DNA of 64,000 bases from Anadara kagoshimensis (lineage: Eukaryota; Mollusca; Bivalvia; Arcoida; Arcidae), in the NCBI GenBank assembly GCA_021292105.1, contig CM037870.1:41883076-41947075 (forward strand), written 5' to 3'. Below the pieces are notes generated by a model that searched no databases, was not told where the DNA came from, and worked only from the letters and a program-made list of their open reading frames with translations. The position numbers and the translations under genes were made by a program. Below are positions 23,883-34,238 of this stretch, one piece after another (positions within the stretch are counted from its first letter, which is position 1; the number at the start of each line of letters is the position of its first letter).

Positions 23883-24096
23883 CCTCAGTGGACAATTGGT
23901 CTAAAGCACTACCTTACTGATCCGTGCCTCTTATCACCTAGGTTTGGAATCCCATTCTGGCAGATCATAGCATGGGAAAGTTTGTTAGTTTGTTGACATT
24001 TGGTGATTTTCCCTTGTCACTCTTGTTTTCCTCCACCATTTCAGAAATAACTGCCTTGATATAAGTGAAAGAATCGACGTAAAACACCATTACTTT
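23883..24096 (+). mobile_element. Family B SINE (Ser/Leu-tRNA-like head), near complete
   Basis: The A-box region is GGACAATTGGTCTAAAGCAC, resembling the G-GTGGTCTAAGGC of tRNA-Ser/Leu. The B-box-like region is AGGTTTGGAATCCC. The body contains GTTTTCCTCCACCATTTCAG. The tail TTGATATAAGTGAAAGAATC plus ACGTAAAACACCATTAC is the family A tail in diverged form. It lies head-to-head with the preceding family A copy. Confidence 0.78.
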
Positions 24097-26017
24097 ACCC
24101 CCACTCTCCCCTTTCTTTGGAAAAAATACTCTGCTTCAGAATACTGCAAACAACAGATTATTTGTTAAAATTGTTTGAGAAATTCAAATTTTGCTGTATT
24201 AACAAAATATTTTTTTAACATCATTTAAATTTTCGCCAAAAGGCAACAGCGACCAACTGCTTCAGGTGTTAGCATCCAAGTCATCTTCCTTCAAATTATT
24301 TTTAAAACTCCATAAACTTAGCCTTTCCTTTACTCGGATCAACTTACCATTTACAGCTTATATGTTTGTAAATATGAGTTATATATTTATCATTGATTGC
24401 TCTGGAATATTACAGATGATTTGGTGATTACCGATTCACAGCGGCAGCAGCAACAACAACCGATTCACTCTAATGTTTTTTTAATTTCCCTATCTGCATA
24501 TTATCTTAACTTTTTTGTATGATGTGTTAGTTATGATGCATATATATATCTAATAAAATACAAAATACTATCAAAATTTTAGTGGAATATTCTCATATCA
24601 ACTTCCTGACAAGTCTAATTTTCTGGACAAATTTTCTCCCAACATTTCCTATCAGTCTGTGAGGCACCGACATTACTCCATTATTTCAACTACTTAATTA
24701 GGACTCAGCTTAGCATGTACATATTGTCATATAACATAATTATTTTTTGTCCTATAGTACATTCATCTTATCTGCCTTTTTTAAATTATGGTTGGGTTTT
24801 TTTTTTTAAATAAATTAAAATGATGCCAGACAAGAAACCAAGGGTTATCTCCCTTTGTCAAGTTTAATAATTTTAACAGCATTATCTCCCTTGTGATATT
24901 CAATTACATAGTACAAATGTATATACATACAATGATACTAAAATGAAACATATTTTTCTTAAAACCTTATTTCACCTAAAATATTCGAAGAATTCATGAA
25001 TTTTCATCGTGAAAATAAATTTTTCCAAAAAATTACATAGAATTCAAAAGGTGGGTGGGGATGTACAAAAAGAGTTCCTACCAAATTGTAGAGACAAGTA
25101 CTGTGGCAAAGTTAAAGGGGGTTATAACAAGGTTGAACTATGTATACAAACAATAGTTTTCATATTCATGACCTTTAACAGAACTATATAAGCGTTTTCC
25201 ATCATTCATTTTTTTCTCTGTATTTCCACACATAAAATTCGCTTTAACTTCTGCAGCTGGAAGAATACCATAACATGACATTGTTTTAAGTTTAAGACAT
25301 AAACAACGAGCTAGCTAGCTGTTAATGACTCTGCCGAGATTCAATAAATCTGTTAATGACGCAAAATTGGTCTTTATAAACACTCTGTAAAACATTCAAA
25401 TGTCATAGAAACAAGTATAAACAATAAATATTTTTTTTGAAAAATGACAGATAAATCCCATTTTCAATCCAGATAAAAAAATATAACATACGTATTTGTG
25501 TAGTGATTCTCATGGCAAATGATTTTACCATTCACTACTAAATGTAAAAATATTTTTCCAACAAAAAGACCACTTATTTCTAAATATTTACAATTCCATT
25601 ATTACAAATTCTACAACACTTTAATTGTTATTATATGTTATCAGCCGTTAACAACAATAGAAAGTAGTTCCGGCTTTGTTGACAACCTGTGTGTCAACAG
25701 GTTTCTAGATCTCCACTTTGAGATTGCGCGTAACGTTGAAAACCGAAAAACACAAAGATATTCTCACTACGCCCAATAACTTCAGTCAGGTATACTCACA
25801 AATTTTACGTTTTCAAATTGCATGTTCACTTTTAACATGAGAATGTAAACCAATTTGTAATTATTCAATAAAAATCATAAAGAAGGAAAAGTCTGTACTT
25901 TTTTTTTTCACGTTGACAGTATCATTGGCATTTCCATCCGCCATTAACGCAGTGGAGTACCATCGAAATATACACTGTATATGTTTGTTAAAGTTACCAT
26001 GGGGCATATTGCAAATA
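24097..26017. other. Non-coding stretch
   Basis: AT-rich, with short homopolymers. Around 25640-25770 the sequence is less AT-rich but has no splice-bounded exon that I can defend. Confidence 0.5.
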
Positions 26018-26167
26018 TAAGAAATAAAGACAATTGTATTGTAAGTTATCATAGTATAACTAAGAATGGCCTCTCACAAATTTATCATTCACATTTCATT
26101 CAATTTGCGAAAGGCCATTCTTAGTTATATCACGATAACTAACAATACAATTGTCTTTTTTTTCTTA
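26018..26167. mobile_element. 150-bp near-palindromic MITE with TA flanks
   Basis: The arms are inverted over about 55 bp: AAAGACAATTGTATTGTAAG on the left and, in reverse complement of the right, AAAGACAATTGTATTGTTAG. Both arms run on to ACTAAGAATGGCCTYTC, with a spacer of about 30 nt. TA at 26018 and 26166 fits a TA target duplication. Confidence 0.83.
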
Positions 26168-26510
26168 AATGAACACATTTAAGGGATAGACAACTGTTTA
26201 TAAAACAATTGGGATTAGAGCCCGACCTACAAAAGCATTTGAACCACACCACTAGATATAATTTTGACCTGTCCAAAGTTAAGTCTTTTAGTCATTCATC
26301 TCAAAATGTGTTCATACTGTAAAGGGACTTATTTTCACAGAGAGAAGATTTTATGATTTCTGAAATCTGTTGAATCCCCATGTAACTAATATATTATGAT
26401 ATCAACCTGTATGGTAGACATTTTCACATGGGTAAAATTTTCGTGGTAATTTCTTTAGCATGAAATAAGCAAAAATTTTAGCCATGCATAATTTTCCCCT
26501 TTACACAGTC
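26168..26510. other. Non-coding stretch
   Basis: Nothing recognised between the MITE and the minisatellite. Confidence 0.5.
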
Positions 26511-27000
26511 TATTGTTTCATCATCTGTCCATGAGCTTCATTATTTGTCCATAGGCTTAATCATCGATTCATGGGCTTCATCATCTGTTCATAGGCTTCA
26601 TCATTTGTCCATTGGCTTCATCATTTGTCCATAGGCTTAATCATCTGTTCATGGGCTTCATTTGTCCATGGGCTTCATCATTTGTTCATGGGCTTCAACA
26701 TTTGTCCATGGGCTTCATCATTTGTCCACGGGCTTCATCATCTGTTCATGAGTTTTACCGTTTTTCCATGGGCTTCAGCATTTGTCCATGGGCTTCATCA
26801 TTTGTCCATTGGCTTCATCATTTGTTCATGGGCTTCAACATTTGTTCATGGGCTTCAACATTTGTCCATGGGCTTCATTATTTGTCCATGGGCTTCAACA
26901 TTTGTCCATGGGCTTCATCATTTGTCCATGGGCTTCATCATCTGTTCATGGGTTTTACTGTTTTTCCATGGGCTTCAGCATTTGTCCACGGGCTTTGTCT
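26511..27000. repeat. 20-bp minisatellite (about 24 units) with 200-bp superperiod
   Basis: The unit is CTTCATCATTTGTCCATGGG. A distinctive variant block (GTTTTAC[C/T]GTTTTTCCATGG) at 26751 recurs at 26951, ten units away, which indicates a duplicated block. All three plus frames are open across it and give His/Phe/Trp-rich repeats. I consider these artefacts of a repeat that lacks stop codons. Confidence 0.92.
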
Positions 27001-27302
27001 CTCACTGGAAGACACATCTAATTTCTTTCAGATCTGCTAATAAGATAAGGCCTGATTTTGTGAGATATGCCTCACATGAATCTGTGACCTTGAATTTCAG
27101 GAGCTGCTTTGCTAAAATGGCGATGGCATAATGAAGAGACAATATCCTTGTCCTTATATGACCTTTGATCCTGAAGGGAAAATGAAATCTGATCTCTAAA
27201 ATTTAGAATTTTTTTAAGATTTTAAATATTAATAATAGGATTTTAAAATGAATAACTTTGGTTTCTTATATATTTATATATTTTGTATAAACAAAATTAA
27301 GG
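27001..27302. other. Non-coding stretch
   Basis: Contains TGACCTTGAATTTCAGG near 27087. No gene is recognised. Confidence 0.5.
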
Positions 27303-27509
27303 TATAGTGTGTCAAGTTTGACCTGGCCGTTTGACCTTTAATTTGAATATTCAAACAGACATATCGACTGTGTAATTAAGGGGCTATATAAAGTTGATAT
27401 GTAAGAATAGATGATAGTAATACTGGGTACCAGGTAGTTATGGTAATAAAACATGCTGTTTTTATTTAAATTAAAGATCAAACAGCCAGGTCAAACTTGA
27501 TGTGCTATA
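27303..27509. mobile_element. MITE M1, diverged subfamily copy
   Basis: The ends TATAGTGTGTCAAGTTTGAC and (reverse complement) TATAGCACATCAAGTTTGAC are inverted and continue through CTGGCYGTTTGA. The core differs from other M1 copies (TCAAGTTTGACCTGGC in place of ACATTGACCTGTCC), but the layout and TTTAATTTRAAT are the same. Confidence 0.8.
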
Positions 27510-28137
27510 CAAACTTTCTGATGGTCATGTTTATTTTGATGCAACATGTAAGTTAATAAAAATAATTACACTTTGCAATCATAGCACAGATGTCTATGTA
27601 AATCATATTGGAAGTCAAGAATTGGTAATGGAATAGATGAAAAACAATCCATTATTAGTCTAGACTCGGACCTGTAAATCCTTGCCCTCAGGTTGGAATA
27701 TCTTAGATGGAGACTTCTTAGATACTAGGATATTCATATTGGATTTTATAATCTTACAACTTTGTCACATAAATTTTGTTTCCTGGTTGCTAATACCATT
27801 TACATGTTGTTAAGTGCAAACTTCTAAATTGTATTGCTATTTCATTCCAACATTGCTGCATATCTTTGAGGTCAATGGTTCAAAAACAGGAGAGGTCTGA
27901 TCTCTGGTTTGTAAATAATTTAGAAATTGTTGCTACACATAAGGGTACAACCCAAAATTTGGAGGCGCCAAAATATAAGATAAACTTAAGTGTGCATTTA
28001 TAACCCATACAGATATTTACAAATGTATTGCACAATGGCTGATGACAGACTTTATCCCCCTTTAATAAATTGCATCCTCAAGAGTTTACTGTACTTGCCA
28101 TCTCAGAAGCTCTCATTACCTCTCATTAGTTTTATAT
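27510..28137. other. Non-coding stretch
   Basis: Nothing recognised. Confidence 0.5.
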
Positions 28138-28270
28138 TCTATTTTGTTAGCAAGCTTGATGAAGGAAGGGCTGGTGTTTTCTCTAGGTACTCTGGTTTTC
28201 TCCACTATTCCAGTACTGATTGTCTTAATATGAGTGTTAAAGTCCTGACTTTGACATAAAACACCATTCC
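28138..28270 (+). mobile_element. Family B SINE, 3' fragment
   Basis: GTTAGCAAGCTTGATGAAGG, then ACTCTGGTTTTCTCCACTAT and a tail ending ACATAAAACACCATTCC match the 3' half of the family B copy at 23883-24096. The tRNA-like head is absent (5' truncation). Confidence 0.7.
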
Positions 28271-28306
28271 ACAAAATCATGTTTGTTCTTGAAGCTTGAC
28301 ATCACT

Positions 28307-28606
28307 GCAGTAGTTAAGTTGGTAGAGTGCTCACTGTAAGTGGGAGGTCGTGGGTTCAAATCCAGACCCAACACTTGATAGTGGGTAGAGCACTTGGCAG
28401 TACATAATAAAAGTTGTGGTTCTTTTGAACTAAAAATAAATGAGGCCATGTGCCAGGGTAGGCATGGTACATTAAAGAACCTGCTGTAAAACACTATAAG
28501 GACAATGCAAAGATAAAATCCCTGCACATTCGCCTATAGCTGGCAACATATTGATATAAGTGAAATATTCTTGACTGTGACTTTAAACACCATTACTAAA
28601 CTAGAG
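28307..28606 (+). mobile_element. Family A SINE with 18-bp target-site duplication
   Basis: The A box is AGTTAAGTTGGTAGAGTGCT and the B box GTGGGTTCAAATCC. The tail ATAAGTGAAATATTCTTGAC is followed by CACCATTACTAAACT. TTGAAGCTTGACATCACT at 28289-28306 is repeated as TTGAAGCTTGAAATCACT at 28607-28624 (17 of 18). The insertion landed just beside the family B fragment. Confidence 0.9.
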
Positions 28607-28624
28607 TTGAAGCTTGAAATCACT

Positions 28625-29019
28625 AGGTGGATATCAACAAAACCTATAAAATCATACAACCAGTTGGAAAAAAATAGCTCAAGCCAAATCGATGTTTTTG
28701 GCACATATCAATTTACTCATGAAAACAAAAACCATTTTACGTTTTTATTCCTGATTTATATGAAATTACAATGATTTTAATTGTGTTCTTGAATCCTTAG
28801 TAAACAAACAGGAAATATTTACACTGTAATGACATTCATATCGGCAAGGTTATAAATTATGAAACAATGCTAACTCCATGTAAATTGTATTTGTAATAAG
28901 AGTTTTATTAATCTTATTACTGGTAAATGCAAGCTGATTATTTACATTGTAGTAAATTATTGCTTCAAGTAACAGCAGCAAAAGCATTAGTGCAAACCTA
29001 ACTATAATTGGACTCCCTG
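28625..29019. other. Non-coding stretch
   Basis: Nothing recognised. Confidence 0.5.
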
Positions 29020-29275
29020 CACTTTCACAGACCAACAAATAATCACTATTTCTGGACTCACATTGTTATAAATGCAGACCAACTAATAATCTTTATTTCT
29101 GAACTCCTGGTGCTTACACATGCCATAAAATACACTCCATTTCACGGCTCCAAGTGCTTACACATGTCACCAAATAATCACTATATCTAGACTCACATTG
29201 CTTATACAGGCCACCGAATAATCTCTATTTCTGGACTTCTGGTGCTTACGCAGACCATTAAATAACCTATGCATC
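29020..29275. repeat. Degenerate ~45-bp tandem repeat, about five units
   Basis: The phrase ACCAACAAATAATCACTATT with TCTGGACTC recurs at about 29031, 29078, 29168 and 29212, alternating with GGTGCTTACACATGCC-type linkers. Confidence 0.8.
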
Positions 29276-29539
29276 TATGTTATGGAACAACAGAAAAAAG
29301 GACATTACAACAAATAAATAAAGGATTTCTTAAATGAATTCATTTATACATTGCATGTACTAGTATATATTTGAGTCAGTCTGGACCTATGTCAAATTGG
29401 ATTTACCAGCATGTTTTCATTTACCTTCCCCACAGGAAGCATATACAAGATTGTAAAAACAAATTTGTACCTACAGGGAAAATAGCTTCACTGGTAGAGA
29501 TATAAAGCTCAATATAAGGATTCCTAGTCTGTTTACAAA

Positions 29540-29757
29540 CTTGGTTCATTAGTGAAAAATTTCTGGTGAATATTTTTTTATTATTTTTAACAATATATAT
29601 ATGGACATAACTGTTATCATCTGTGTCCAACTTTGATATTTTTGGTCAACTTGGTTCATTAGTGAAAAAATTTCTGGTGGATAATTTTTTTTATTTATAA
29701 CAATATATATATATGGACATAACTGATATCATCTGTGTCCAACTTTGATGTTTTTGG
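29540..29757. repeat. 110-bp tandem duplication
   Basis: CTTGGTTCATTAGTGAAAAA at 29540 recurs at 29650. Both units continue through (TA)n and TGGACATAACTGWTATCATC to TGTGTCCAACTTTGATRTTT. High identity implies a recent event. Confidence 0.9.
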
Positions 29758-30227
29758 TTAGAGTTCTTTGATGGACAAATGTTAGGTTTAAATGGACTAT
29801 ATGGGCAGATAAGATATGCCTGTTCTCTGGAAAGATCATTTTCTTATGCTGGGAAAAATCGTGTCTGCAAGTCTTTTCATGTAGCCAATGTGAATTTGTG
29901 ATTTCTCTATATAACAACAATAGCCGATGGGTGATATAAATCATGTCAAACAATTTATCATTTGTTGTAACCTGCAATGCCAATGTCTATTCTTTGATAT
30001 TAAATGACAGGGTATTGGTATACAAAATCAAAGGTTTCAGACAAGACTCGTACAAAACAAAGTACGTTGTTGAGGTAAATATCTCTCCTTGCTGTAAGTC
30101 ATGTCAAGAGATGAGTCTGGTTAGTAGACAGTTTATTAAGCATCAATGAGAGAATTTGATCTGGCTTCAAGAAAGTTCAAATAATCTCAACTTTACATAG
30201 TGTTCTGGTTAGAGTGGATTGGAGTAA
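29758..30227. other. Non-coding stretch
   Basis: Nothing recognised. The open frame at 29943-30149 has no known domain. Confidence 0.5.
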
Positions 30228-30452
30228 TGTTGTTTTACACCAAATTCATGATTGTTTCTTTTATAATGAGGCAGTCATTTCTGGAATGGTAGAGGAAACT
30301 GGAGTGTTTGATGAAGACCAACAACTTCCGGCTAGCAAACTGACAATTTTTTTTCACACTAGAATCTTCCCAGGAAGGATCTGAACCTAGGTGATGAGAA
30401 GCTCTGTAATCCGTAAGCAAGAGATTTAGACGAATCACCCACCAAGACCCAT
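30228..30452 (-). mobile_element. Family B SINE, antisense
   Basis: On the minus strand it reads a GGTGGGTGATTCGTCTAAAT-like A-box region, then GATCCTTCCTGGGAAGATTC, AATTGTCAGTTTGCTAGCCG and AGTTTCCTCTACCATTCCAG. This is the family B order. Confidence 0.72.
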
Positions 30453-31125
30453 ATTATTGAGATATTAACTTTTTGTGTATTATAAAATGATAAAAAGTGG
30501 CATGACCTCAGTTATTCTTAATTTTTTTTTAAAATTAATTAGGAAAGTTTTAAAACAATACATAAACCTGGAGTTATTTTAGCTTGGTTTGTATATAGTC
30601 TGGTTTCCCTGATCTATTACCACCAATCAGAAGAGAGATTAATATTACTAAGCAGATGGTATCGGTTACAAGATAAATATGAAATAGGATTAATGACAGT
30701 GTAGAACAATATCATATAGAAACCCTGTCATTTCCGATGGCTAAGAAAAAAGACATTATCATTGAAAAATCATCTCAATTCCCAATACAATCTACAAAAA
30801 CCTCAACATGAACTCTGTAAGATAAGACAAGTGTAGGTTATAGCTGTATAAAATCGCCAATGATTTATTGAATTTTAAAATCCCTAAAATTCTACAGCAT
30901 AATTTTAACATTAAAAGAGATCCACAGATTGCAAGTTTTATATTTATACATTATATCCTTGCCACCATCTTTGAACTTAAAATTATAGAGTTATGCATAT
31001 ACAACTCTAGACTCAAAAACATTTCAGAAGTGACCAGTAACCAAAAATTTAAAGATGACCAAAAAACAAAATTTCCCTGGTTATAGACCAGGATTTCTTC
31101 AATCCCAGAAAGAAAAATTCCATAA
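30453..31125. other. Non-coding stretch
   Basis: Nothing recognised. Confidence 0.5.
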
Positions 31126-31230
31126 AAAGAGTGGTAAAAGATATTTTACAATCTCCTCCCCTAGAAAAGATACATTACACCTTCTCCCCAGGAAAAGGTA
31201 TATTACAACCCTCTCTGACAGAAAAGATAA
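31126..31230. repeat. Degenerate ~30-bp tandem repeat
   Basis: AAAAGATATTTTACAATCTC, AAAAGATACATTACACCTTC and AAAAGGTATATTACAACCCT follow each other, with a partial fourth unit. Confidence 0.65.
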
Positions 31231-31711
31231 CCTGCTTGCTCTTTACTTATCAATGAAATCAAAGGTGTATCTATATTATGTTGAGAACATGAAAATAATT
31301 TTGAATTGAATTTATGTTTTTGTGGTGCAAAAAATAAAATCTGCCAGCCTCGTTCTCGACCAAATACATTTCAACTGGGGTTGTTGATATTTCCCTACAT
31401 GGCTCAACAAATAGTGATAGATTCTATTACATCATTCTATTTCTTTGGAATAAGTAGTATCGTAGTAGTGTTGTTTTCTGGTATCTAAGGTCACCCCGGA
31501 GACTGTCTCATAACAGCATAACAATAACAATATCATTTTTAATCAGTTGTTTCCGTTATACCATGTATAAAAAATACCACAAAAGTAATTAAATGCATGA
31601 AGGGCATTAGAGATTACACATTTATAAGAGATAAAATGGGATGTGTTAAAATCTTTTATTAAGTGGATTTGTCCATTGCGTAAAGTTTCAACTTAATGTT
31701 TACTTATGAAA
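31231..31711. other. Non-coding stretch
   Basis: Nothing recognised. Confidence 0.5.
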
Positions 31712-32270
31712 TACAGTACAGCTAGGCCTGTCAAAAGTTTAACACTAAGCTAACAAATTATTGCACATCATCTCTGTCCCTCATTAGTTATATCTCGACA
31801 GCCGCTATACATATATCTCATGGCAAGTTTTCTGCCACTAGCTATCAATATCTCAATCACTTGACAGCCGAGCTCAGACTGCTTTTTGTTAGCCCAGTGT
31901 TATAACAAGTATTGCACATTATCTCTGCCCGTCATTAGCTATACCTTGGTAGCTGCTCTCTGCATGTACAGTAAAACCTCGTTATAATGCCCCTCCATAA
32001 CTTTGCCACCTCGCTTATCGCCACACTATTTTGAAGTCCCAAAATTCATTTTGTCTATGTTTTTCTTTATCCGCCTCCTGCGATTTAGCACCAAACCCCT
32101 TTATAATGCCAAAATTTGACTGATCAAATGGTGGCGATGAATCGAGGTTTTAGTGTATCTCTTGGTAGGTTTTCGGCCACCTAGCTATAAATATCTTGGT
32201 CACTCGACAATTAAGCTCGGACTACTTTATGTTAGCCTGGTATTAATACTTTTGACAGGTCTGTACTGTA
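31712..32270. mobile_element. TIR element M7 (559 bp) with an internal direct repeat
   Basis: The ends are inverted: TACAGTACAGCTAGGCCTGT on the left and TACAGTACAGACCTGTCAAA in reverse complement of the right, and they continue through TCAAAAGT and AGCTAACA. The inside holds two related ~150-bp units (about 31755-31905 and 31906-32250, the latter interrupted by MITE M8), each with TATTGCACATYATCTCTGYC and CTAGCTATMAATATCT. No coding sequence is seen. Confidence 0.78.
31967..32157. mobile_element. Tigger/pogo-like MITE M8, nested in M7
   Basis: The ends CAGTAAAACCTCGTTATAAT and, in reverse complement, CACTAAAACCTCGATTCATC have the CAGTNNAACCTC pattern known for pogo/Tigger elements. They are flanked by TA at 31967 and 32156. 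The uninterrupted sister unit (about 31800-31830) provides the empty site. Confidence 0.85.
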
Positions 32271-32544
32271 CATAAAAATTCCCTTTGGGATGTTTAAGAG
32301 CATTGTATTTTATCTTCTTACAGAAATGGTATGTAAAGTAATCAAAACGATGAAATCAAACCCACAAAATCATATACTTTAGTAGTTTTAATTAACCCTA
32401 AGGTACTTACTCAGTGATAAAATGTATATTACTATCAAAGATTGATTCTAAAATGGAATCTGTGGAAACTAAAGCCCTGAGTAAACCATAATCTTTCTTA
32501 ACTTGATGATGGGTGGAAAAAGCCTAGTGGTACTGTCACTGGTT
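32271..32544. other. Non-coding stretch
   Basis: Nothing recognised. Confidence 0.5.
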
Positions 32545-32776
32545 TCGAAAAAAGGTAGTGACTGTTCTTTCGCCAACCATTTGGCATTTGGAAATGAAAA
32601 TCATTGGGTCCTTCAGAAGAGACCTTTAAAACTGATGTCATGTATCACAACAGGTATGGCACATAAAAGAACCTTCAAAGGTAAAAATTTTAGCCACTTC
32701 ACCTATAGCTAGTGATATCTTGATAAAAATGAAATTTTCTTAACTGAGACATAAAACCTATTCAATCAATCAATCT
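32545..32776 (+). mobile_element. Family A SINE, head missing, CAAT-type tail
   Basis: GGTAGTGACTGTTCTTTCGC begins the copy. It continues to GGGTCCTTCAGAAGAGACCT, CACTTCACCTATAGCTAGTG and a CAATCAATCAATC tail. The tRNA-like head is absent. Confidence 0.82.
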
Positions 32777-33210
32777 TTCATAATCAGATACTAAACTCAC
32801 CCAAAGGAGTATGGTTTGACCTTAACCTTCATGTCATTGACCATGCATACCTGACAGGTATTTCATAGACAAGTGGATGTCATTATCGTCAGTAATTAGC
32901 CATATTCATTCCTTACATATAAAAATTATTGCCGATTGTTCATTACAAACAGTTATTATAATCTCAGGTGTAACAGAACATGAAGTGCATGTGCACAGTC
33001 AAACTCAATTAAACTAACAAAGACAAGATCTGTTGGCCTTGGTTACCAAATCATTAAAATTATTCGAAACAAATTTGATGGATCCTGAGTGCAAGAATGA
33101 TTTCACTTCACTTGCCAAAGGTCTGAAGTTTTCTAATAGTGGCATTTGATAATTTATATATCCTGCCCATACTAGATCTGGAAAAACTAAATACTAGAAT
33201 AGTCTTTCAG
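32777..33210. other. Non-coding stretch
   Basis: Nothing recognised. Confidence 0.45.
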
Positions 33211-33353
33211 ATGAGGCTCAAAAGCATCACAGTCCCGTGTCTCAGTGCACGCTAGACACCTGTGTAAAGATCGAAAAGTAAACCACCTGTGGCTGAAACA
33301 GAGAATGCTTACAACTACAAGTGATTGAAACAGACTGAAACAGACTGAGCAAC
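33211..33353 (+). other. Weak candidate non-coding exon
   Basis: A good 3' splice-site-like sequence (AATAGTCTTTCAG) ends at 33210 and a strong donor (AAC|GTAAGA) starts at 33354. The enclosed 143 bp is less AT-rich than its surroundings. All three plus frames contain stops, so it could only be a non-coding or UTR exon. This rests on splice-site resemblance alone and may be chance. Confidence 0.15.
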
Positions 33354-34057
33354 GTAAGATATAATATTTTTATTTAACCACTCAACTGCATGTAATACAC
33401 TAAATTTGTGATTTAGAATGATAGAGAAAGTTTGTTGTTTTGTCATATTTCAATTCTTAAATTTATACGAACTCATTCAATTTTGATTAGAAAATTCATA
33501 AAAACATGTATTGCTTGCATAAAGCATTGTGTATTCGATCTAGATGAATCTTTACATATTCTAGAGTATCTATTACATGTGTGTTTTGATTGTAATTGAT
33601 GACTTTAGATGGCAGTGTCCTATTTCACTTTTATTTGTGCATGTATTCACCCAAAATTAAAATTTCAGTCTTTCTAAACATAATATTTTGTTTGGAATTC
33701 ATGAAATATGTCATGATATTATTTATTATAAAAAGTTGTTGTTACACTTGGTATGTGCAAAATGTAAAAATGTGTGTATGTAAGATTGAGATTTTGAAGT
33801 TTTACATAACACTTATTCGAAGCTCCAAGTATTTTCAAAATGTAAAATAAAGACTTCAACTTCGATTTGACGAAGTTGACATTTATAATGAAAATAAAAC
33901 AACTGACCCTCATTTCGGTTCCCTCAAACTCACCATTTGTTCAAATTTTTACTTCATAAAAACAGTAAGTCAAGGGAGGCTATCAAGGAAAAAAAGCAGC
34001 AATCAATAAAATGAAATAAAATTAACAAATAAAAATAGAAGGTAGAATAAGAATTAC
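33354..34057. other. Non-coding stretch; probable intron 1 of the minus-strand candidate gene
   Basis: AT-rich, with a small hairpin at about 33858-33880 (CAACTTCG and CGAAGTTG). No further exon of the minus-strand candidate is recognised here. Confidence 0.4.
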
Positions 34058-34238
34058 CTATAGTATACCTGGCGCCATCCAATCGTACGATGCATTTTTT
34101 ACGATTGTAATAAGAGGAACAGGTGCCCCCCATACTGTTTTGGCGATACAAAACTTCTTCCTCTTGTTCCGAACTTGTCACAGACCTTTCCTGCGTAACA
34201 CTTGAAAGTCTTGTTAATTCTGCATAATTTTTATCCAT
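34058..34238 (-). CDS. Candidate first coding exon, possible FHA-domain N-terminus (partial gene)
   Basis: The minus strand has ATG at 34238 in a strong start context (AGAATGG, A at -3 and G at +4), with an in-frame TAA 15 bases upstream, so the start is well supported if the exon is real. It encodes about 60 residues: MDKNYAELTRLSSVTQERSV, a Ser/Glu-rich stretch, then RKKCIVRLDGARYTIG. Two donor-like sites follow: CAG|GTATAC ending the exon at 34069 and ATAG|GTAATT ending it at 34058. The second would split the Gly codon in phase 1. Downstream the open frame degenerates into hydrophobic intron-like translation. The ending hxxLDGxRYTIG resembles the first strands of FHA domains, where IG is followed by Arg. 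That reading is inference from a short motif. Composition is less AT-rich and more protein-like than anywhere else in the window. I found no second exon. It might instead be a chance frame. Confidence 0.4.

Noticed and set aside
26612-27131. Three overlapping plus-strand frames with His/Phe/Trp/Gly repeats (up to 168 codons)
   Set aside because: The 20-bp unit has no stop in any frame. All frames are equally open, which is expected of the array and not of a gene.
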